From assembly GCA_964579675.1 (NCBI GenBank), contig CAZOIA010000201.1, positions 1 to 10,008 on the forward strand: DNA of 10,008 nt, given 5' to 3'. The notes under the pieces were generated by a model. That model was not told the DNA's origin. It ran no database searches and worked only from the letters and a program-made list of their open reading frames with translations. The position numbers and the translations under genes are program-made. Positions 6,238 to 10,008 of this stretch are shown in pieces (position 1 is the first letter of the stretch; each line of letters opens with the position of its first letter). Origin of the DNA: CAZOIA01 sp964579675. GTDB taxonomy: Bacteria; Planctomycetota; Phycisphaerae; UBA1845; PWPN01.

Positions 6238-7349
6238 CAACTGCCTGGGGATCGGTCGCGATGCTTCTGGTGGTCGTGTCATTCACTGCGGCCCAAGCGG
6301 CAAACGGGGTCCGCACCCTGCTCGTGATCGAGCCGACGAAGGAACACCCGAGGAGTTCCGAAGGCGACGTCGTCGAGCTCAAGGACGGGCGGCTTTGCCT
6401 GGTCTACACGCGATTCACCGGCGGCGGAGGGGACAGCTCGGCCGCCGACATCGCCATGCGCAGCTCCAGCGACGGAGGAAAGACCTGGACCGGCGATTCG
6501 ATTCTGGTCAGAAACGAGGGCAAGAAAAACGTCATGTCGGTCAGCATCGTTCGGGCGCCCGAAGGCCAGCTCCTGCTGTTCTATCTGCGCAAGAACGGAT
6601 GGAACGACTGCAACATGTACCTGCGGCGGTCCTCCGATGACCTCGAAACGCTCAGCGAACCGGTTCGCGTTACGGTGACCGACGGGTATCACGTGGTCAA
6701 CAACGACCGGGTGGTGCAGTTGGCCAGCGGGCGCTTGATCGTGCCGGCTGCCCTGCATCCCTGCTCTGACGGCACGCGCAAGACGTTTACGTCCAGGGGT
6801 ATCCCCCGTGCCTTTCTGTCCGACGACGGCGGCCGAACCTGGCGCGCGGACGCCACCGTCGTCGATCCGCCGCCCAAGCGAAGCGCCACGCTCCAGGAGC
6901 CCGGCATCCTGGAGTTGAACGACGGTCGGCTTTGGATGTGGATGCGGACCACCCAGGGTGTGCAGTACGAATGCTTCTCGGCCGACGGCGGCACGTCCTG
7001 GTCCGAGCCGCGGGCGGGCAAACTGGCCTCACCCTGCAGCCCCGCCACCATCGAGCGCATTCCCTGGACTCGCGATCTGCTGTGCGTCTGGAACGATCAT
7101 TCCGGCTGGCACGTCTACCCGCCCGGCAAGCGCACCCCGCTGTGCGTGGCCATCAGCAGGGACGAGGGACGGACCTGGACTCCGAGTCGGGTCATTGAAG
7201 GCGATCCCGACGGCTGGTACTGCTACACCTCGATGACCTTCACCAGGGACCGCGTCATCCTGTCCTACTGCGCGGGCGATCCGAAAGTCGGCGGGCTCAG
7301 CCGCCTGAAGGTCGTCGCCCTGTCGCGCGACTGGCTGTACGCCCGGTGA
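6234..7349 (+). CDS. Secreted sialidase-family (BNR/GH33-like) glycosidase
   Basis: A 371-residue enzyme of the six-bladed sialidase fold, expected to cleave terminal sialic acid or a related sugar. The frame is open from 6003, but ATG 6234 is chosen because GGAGGGG at 6222-6228 precedes it, it overlaps the upstream stop as ATGA, and it starts a clean signal peptide (hydrophobic core MLLVVVSFTA, cleavage after AQA at about residue 22). Four Asp boxes (S-x-D-x-G-x-x-W) are seen at residues 78-85, 196-203, 249-256 and 308-315. Candidate catalytic residues follow the canonical order: Arg40, acid Asp67, Glu222 (QEPGILEL), Arg238 (MWMR), Arg300 (KRTPLCVAIS) and nucleophile Tyr329 (DGWYCYTSM). The classic FRIP start motif is replaced by HPRSSEG, so specificity may differ from true sialidases; planctomycete members of the family are numerous and mostly uncharacterised. 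It is the last gene of the symporter operon. Confidence 0.9.
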   Translation: MTTAWGSVAMLLVVVSFTAAQAANGVRTLLVIEPTKEHPRSSEGDVVELKDGRLCLVYTRFTGGGGDSSAADIAMRSSSDGGKTWTGDSILVRNEGKKNVMSVSIVRAPEGQLLLFYLRKNGWNDCNMYLRRSSDDLETLSEPVRVTVTDGYHVVNNDRVVQLASGRLIVPAALHPCSDGTRKTFTSRGIPRAFLSDDGGRTWRADATVVDPPPKRSATLQEPGILELNDGRLWMWMRTTQGVQYECFSADGGTSWSEPRAGKLASPCSPATIERIPWTRDLLCVWNDHSGWHVYPPGKRTPLCVAISRDEGRTWTPSRVIEGDPDGWYCYTSMTFTRDRVILSYCAGDPKVGGLSRLKVVALSRDWLYAR

Positions 7350-7361
7350 GCCTTTCTCACC
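7345..7361 (+). terminator. Small hairpin at the end of the symporter operon
   Basis: GGTGAG (7345-7350) pairs perfectly with CTCACC (7356-7361) around a five-base CCTTT loop, with the sialidase stop codon inside the stem. It is well placed to end the operon or protect its 3' end, but no T-run follows, so classical intrinsic termination is not shown. Confidence 0.3.
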
Positions 7362-7377
7362 TGCCACGAACCCATTC

Positions 7378-7386
7378 TGGTATAAT
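7378..7386 (+). promoter_or_regulatory. Extended -10 promoter for the 801-residue exported protein
   Basis: TGGTATAAT is a perfect extended -10 element (TGnTATAAT). No good -35 lies at the normal distance, which extended -10 promoters tolerate. Predicted start near 7393 gives a leader of about 54 bases to the ATG at 7447. Its place in the gap after the operon suggests the downstream gene is transcribed separately. Confidence 0.55.
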
Positions 7387-7446
7387 GAAGTAGATCGCTT
7401 CGTCGCGGAAAATGCTCGGAGACAGATTAGATTGTGAGGGTAGAAG

Positions 7447-9852
7447 ATGTCTCGCAGGATTGCGCTGGGTTTGTGTGTAGGCATGTTCCTGGAGGCAGGG
7501 GCCTCCCAACGGGCCCTCTCGGGAACGGTGACGGGCCGGCGTGAAGGGCAATTCGGGGGCGGCGTTCACGAGTCGTGGGTCTGGCTGACCGGCGTGGGGG
7601 AAAACGCCGCCGATGCCTGGGCCCTCGGCTTCACCTGGGGGGGCGACTTCACCATCAACAACGTCAAGGCCGGCCAGTATCGGGTCGGCGCCAGCGAACA
7701 CGGTGTCTATCGGCACAATATCGGCCCTATGATCACGGTGCCCTCCTCGGGCACCGTGGACGTGCAACTCCGGGACCGCAACACGATGGACAGTGTCGGG
7801 CTCACGGACCTGGGCGGGTGCCTGTGGGCGGCCCAGACGTTCGTGGCCACGGGCACGGATGTGGCCATGGTGACGGTCATTTCGCCCGACGGCGGCTCTT
7901 GCGTCCGGGTAACCATTCGCGAGGGCGGCCCGGAGGGCCCGCAGGTCGGCCCGCAACGCAACGTGGTCAACGGGTCGTTGTTCCCCGCGTTCGCCCGTTG
8001 GACGCCAGGCGAGGTGCCGACCATTCCCGGCCGACAGTACGCAGTACGACTCGATCTCATCTCCGGCCATAGTTGGGTGCCGGCGTTCTCCTATCGAACC
8101 AACCAGTATCCCAACGGCCATGCCTGGATGGACGGTGAGCCGATCCCCGAGGCTGACCTCCGTGTCGCGGTGACCTCTCGCGACAACGGATTCCTCGACG
8201 AGTACCGGGTCACCAACTGGTGGCGATCCAACAGCTTTGCCGAACTCATCCAGACCTTCGTCACCCGGGGCCAGGAGCTGCGCATCGCCCAGATGATGCT
8301 CGCAGGGCAGGAGGGATACGTGATGCGGGTGAGCGTGCACCAGTGGAGCGGCAGTTACCCACCGGGTCCACAGGTCGGCGTGGCCAAGCACGCCGAGATG
8401 TCGGCGAGCCTGCTCCAGGGAGCCGTGTGGGGACCAGCCGAGGCCCCGCTGTCGCCGGGCGGAACCTACGCCGTCCGCTTCGTTCGCGCCGACGGTCAGC
8501 CGTTTGCCATCTACGGGGATTCGGACGACTACAGCCAGGGGCAGGCCTACTTCGACGGCACGCCGGAAAACGGGATCGACATCAGGGGTTGCATCGTCAC
8601 CAGGCAGCGCGATCTCGGCGATATCGTGCTGACCAATACGTCCTTCACGCCGGTTTCGGGCACCGAAGTCGAGGTCGCCTTCGATACGAACGTGGCGACG
8701 ACGGGCACGGTGGTTTACAAGACCGGCTCGCCGGTGTTCGAGACGATCGTGCCCGCTGAGGCAACCATGAAGACCTCGCACACGATCACCGTTCACCACC
8801 TGACGCCCGATACCAGCTACGAGATGTCGATCCTCGCCCACAACCCTGCTCGCAACGTGCGCCGCAGCACACCGGTGGCGGTTTCGACACCGAACGAGTC
8901 TGCAACCTTCACCGGCCACGCCGAAAGCCAGCGCGGACCGGTGGCCGGCGCGAAGGTCATCCTCGAACCCTCAGGACTCAGCACGTGGGCCGACGAGTCG
9001 GGGGATTTCAGTTTCGCCGATGCCCCGACCGGTCGGCATACCCTCCGCATGGAAGCGGTCGCGTACGAGACGGTCACCCAGCAGGTCGAGGTGACCTCCG
9101 ACGGGCTCGCCACCGCCGAGGTCACGATGGTTGCCTATAGCGACCTCCTGGACGGTTCCAATAACAATCCCATCGAAGGCTGGACGGAGTACGGCGACTT
9201 CGACGGGCAATGGGACAGCGGCGCCTGGAGTGTTTACGCCCGGACCGGCCCGAAATGGGTCGGAACCGTCGGCAACTATTCACCCAAGACGGGTGGGATC
9301 TACCGCACCGTCCAGACCCAGACCGGGCGCCCGTACCTGTTCAGCGGATACGTGCTGACCGACGCTTATGGTTCTCCTGAATATGATCCGATCGAAGGTC
9401 TGGCCGTCGCGCGCATCGGTGTCGATCCCACCGGCGGCACCGACCCCGCCGGCCCGACCGTCATCTGGGGGCGGTATCGGTTTACCAGGCACACGTGGAA
9501 AGAGATTCCTGTCCCCTTCACCGCCGCCGGTCCCCAGGCAACGCTGTTTGCCGAGCACAAGTGGGAGGACTATTACCTGCTCCCGCCGTGGTACATCGCG
9601 GGTTTCGACGATTTGTGGGTGGGCGTCGAACGTCGGCCGATTCCCGACTTCGACAAGGATCGCGATGTAGACATGGAGGATTTCGGCCAGTTCCAGGTCT
9701 GCCTCACCGGCCCCGGCGTTTCGCAGGGGAATCCGCTCTGCACCAAGGCCCTGCTCGATGAGGACGACGACGTGGATCCGGACGACTTCGCCATCTTCCG
9801 CAGTTGCCTGTCGGGGGCCGACATCCCCTACGACCCATCCTGCACCGATTGA
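7447..9852 (+). CDS. Exported multidomain protein with duplicated module, Fn3-like domain and dockerin-like C-terminus
   Basis: An 801-residue protein without a recognised catalytic domain, probably a surface or secreted glycan-binding or structural protein. ATG 7447 has GAGGG at 7436-7440. The leader is basic (SRR) with a short hydrophobic core to about residue 13; cleavage is likely between 18 and 26. Domains: about 25-108, CarboxypepD_reg-like sandwich (GDFTINNVKAGQYRV); 123-245 and 260-386, two copies of an unassigned module; 391-483, Fn3-like (HHLTPDTSYEMSILAHN); 486-562, CarboxypepD_reg-like (ADESGDFSFADAPTGRHTLR); 566-730, a Trp/Tyr-rich CBM-like sandwich; 734-801, dockerin-like. In the last, D734-x-D736-x-D738...D745-F is a full Ca2+ loop, while the second loop (D771, D773, D780, F781) has Leu769 at position 1. 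The tail is itself a duplicate (DFxxFxxCLxG ... PxC) with four cysteines. Such tails occur widely in planctomycete exported proteins and need not imply a cellulosome. Its link to the preceding operon is only positional. Confidence 0.88.
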   Translation: MSRRIALGLCVGMFLEAGASQRALSGTVTGRREGQFGGGVHESWVWLTGVGENAADAWALGFTWGGDFTINNVKAGQYRVGASEHGVYRHNIGPMITVPSSGTVDVQLRDRNTMDSVGLTDLGGCLWAAQTFVATGTDVAMVTVISPDGGSCVRVTIREGGPEGPQVGPQRNVVNGSLFPAFARWTPGEVPTIPGRQYAVRLDLISGHSWVPAFSYRTNQYPNGHAWMDGEPIPEADLRVAVTSRDNGFLDEYRVTNWWRSNSFAELIQTFVTRGQELRIAQMMLAGQEGYVMRVSVHQWSGSYPPGPQVGVAKHAEMSASLLQGAVWGPAEAPLSPGGTYAVRFVRADGQPFAIYGDSDDYSQGQAYFDGTPENGIDIRGCIVTRQRDLGDIVLTNTSFTPVSGTEVEVAFDTNVATTGTVVYKTGSPVFETIVPAEATMKTSHTITVHHLTPDTSYEMSILAHNPARNVRRSTPVAVSTPNESATFTGHAESQRGPVAGAKVILEPSGLSTWADESGDFSFADAPTGRHTLRMEAVAYETVTQQVEVTSDGLATAEVTMVAYSDLLDGSNNNPIEGWTEYGDFDGQWDSGAWSVYARTGPKWVGTVGNYSPKTGGIYRTVQTQTGRPYLFSGYVLTDAYGSPEYDPIEGLAVARIGVDPTGGTDPAGPTVIWGRYRFTRHTWKEIPVPFTAAGPQATLFAEHKWEDYYLLPPWYIAGFDDLWVGVERRPIPDFDKDRDVDMEDFGQFQVCLTGPGVSQGNPLCTKALLDEDDDVDPDDFAIFRSCLSGADIPYDPSCTD
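7813..8181 (+). repeat. Protein-level tandem repeat, copy 1
   Basis: Encodes residues 123-245 of the 801-residue protein. It shares an ordered set of words with copy 2: QTFV near the start, (V/M)RV, GPQVG, a W-x-P-x-E-x-P-x-x-PG-x-x-YAVR block, then Y-x-x-G-x-A-x-x-DG-x-P and D-(L/I)-R near the end. Identity at DNA level is low, so the duplication is old. Confidence 0.75.
8224..8604 (+). repeat. Protein-level tandem repeat, copy 2
   Basis: Encodes residues 260-386 and matches copy 1 with an offset of 139 residues at QTFV. Shared words are QTFV, MRV, GPQVG, VWGPAEAPLSPGGTYAVR, YSQGQAYFDGTP and DIRG. A 14-residue linker with a WW pair (VTNWW) joins the copies. The predicted pattern is all beta. 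Confidence 0.75.
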
Positions 9853-10008
9853 GTAGACAGGGCTCATGCCCGTGCGGGTCTCTATTCTGCATTCCCTCCG
9901 CGGGACTTGTCCATCCGGGTGCATGACACTTTGGGCGGCTTGTTGGAAGGCGCTGCCCCCAGGTGTTTCCGAACCGCGCCCGTAAGGAAGCGGACCCCCT
10001 CTCCGTAG
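9853..10008. other. Gene-free right end
   Basis: No supported gene, RNA or promoter. A GGGC-TCAT-GCCC mini-hairpin at 9860-9871 overlaps a CCC-GTGC-GGG alternative at 9869-9878; neither is followed by a T-run, so termination is not claimed. Confidence 0.5.

Noticed and set aside
7357..8919. Very long open frame (520 codons) on the minus strand opposite the exported multidomain protein
   Set aside because: The + strand product has recognisable domains, a signal-like start and a ribosome-binding site. The minus product is rich in His, Arg, Gly and Asp with no domain, as expected of an antisense shadow in GC-rich coding DNA.
9860..9878. Mini-hairpins after the last gene as an intrinsic terminator
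   Set aside because: Stems are three to four pairs and mutually exclusive, and no T-run follows.

Overview
The window looks like a chromosomal piece of a GC-rich environmental bacterium, most likely a planctomycete of the Phycisphaerae/Sedimentisphaerales type. The reasons are the Asp-rich, Cys-paired dockerin-like tail on the last protein, a sodium:solute symporter of the long-loop kind I associate with planctomycetes, the pairing of that symporter with a beta-helix protein and a sialidase-fold enzyme, and the mix of ATG, GTG and TTG starts with good Shine-Dalgarno sites. The assignment is inference; there is no rRNA or other marker gene here. All seven supported genes lie on the + strand, and the long minus-strand and out-of-frame ORFs are GC-driven shadows.

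Region 1 (1-1541): after a gene-free start come two translationally coupled envelope genes. The first is a small putative lipoprotein of unrecognised family (262-801). The second is a single-pass membrane protein with a TPR-like domain resembling YfgM/TPR_21 and a repetitive Lys-Pro-Ala tail (798-1541). They share an ATGA stop/start overlap.

Region 2 (1542-2765): a strong-looking sigma70-type promoter (-10 TATAAT) precedes a GTG-started larE, the sacrificial sulfur transferase of nickel-pincer cofactor synthesis. No larA, larB or larC is nearby. The spacer after larE carries an imperfect dyad and a second promoter candidate (TTGACG-17-TACCCT).

Region 3 (2766-7349): a compact three-gene operon. 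It holds a Na+:solute symporter (TTG start), a right-handed parallel beta-helix protein with no signal peptide, and a secreted sialidase-fold (GH33-like) enzyme with four Asp boxes and a full set of candidate catalytic residues. The symporter-helix gap is 28 bp and the helix-sialidase junction is another ATGA overlap. The arrangement suggests release of a terminal sugar outside the cytoplasm and its Na+-driven uptake; sialic acid or a related acidic sugar is the simplest guess, but the substrate is not shown.

Region 4 (7350-10008): a short hairpin, then an extended -10 promoter (TGGTATAAT), then an 801-residue probably exported multidomain protein with no recognised catalytic domain. It has a regulatory-like beta-sandwich, an internal tandem duplication of about 125 residues that I cannot assign to a family, an Fn3-like domain, a second CarboxypepD_reg-like domain, a CBM-like sandwich and a two-loop dockerin-like tail. 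The last 156 bases hold nothing I can support.

No mobile element, CRISPR array, tRNA or rRNA was seen. The most unusual items are the duplicated module in the 801-residue protein, the cysteine-rich leaderless beta-helix protein inside a glycan operon, and the orphan larE.
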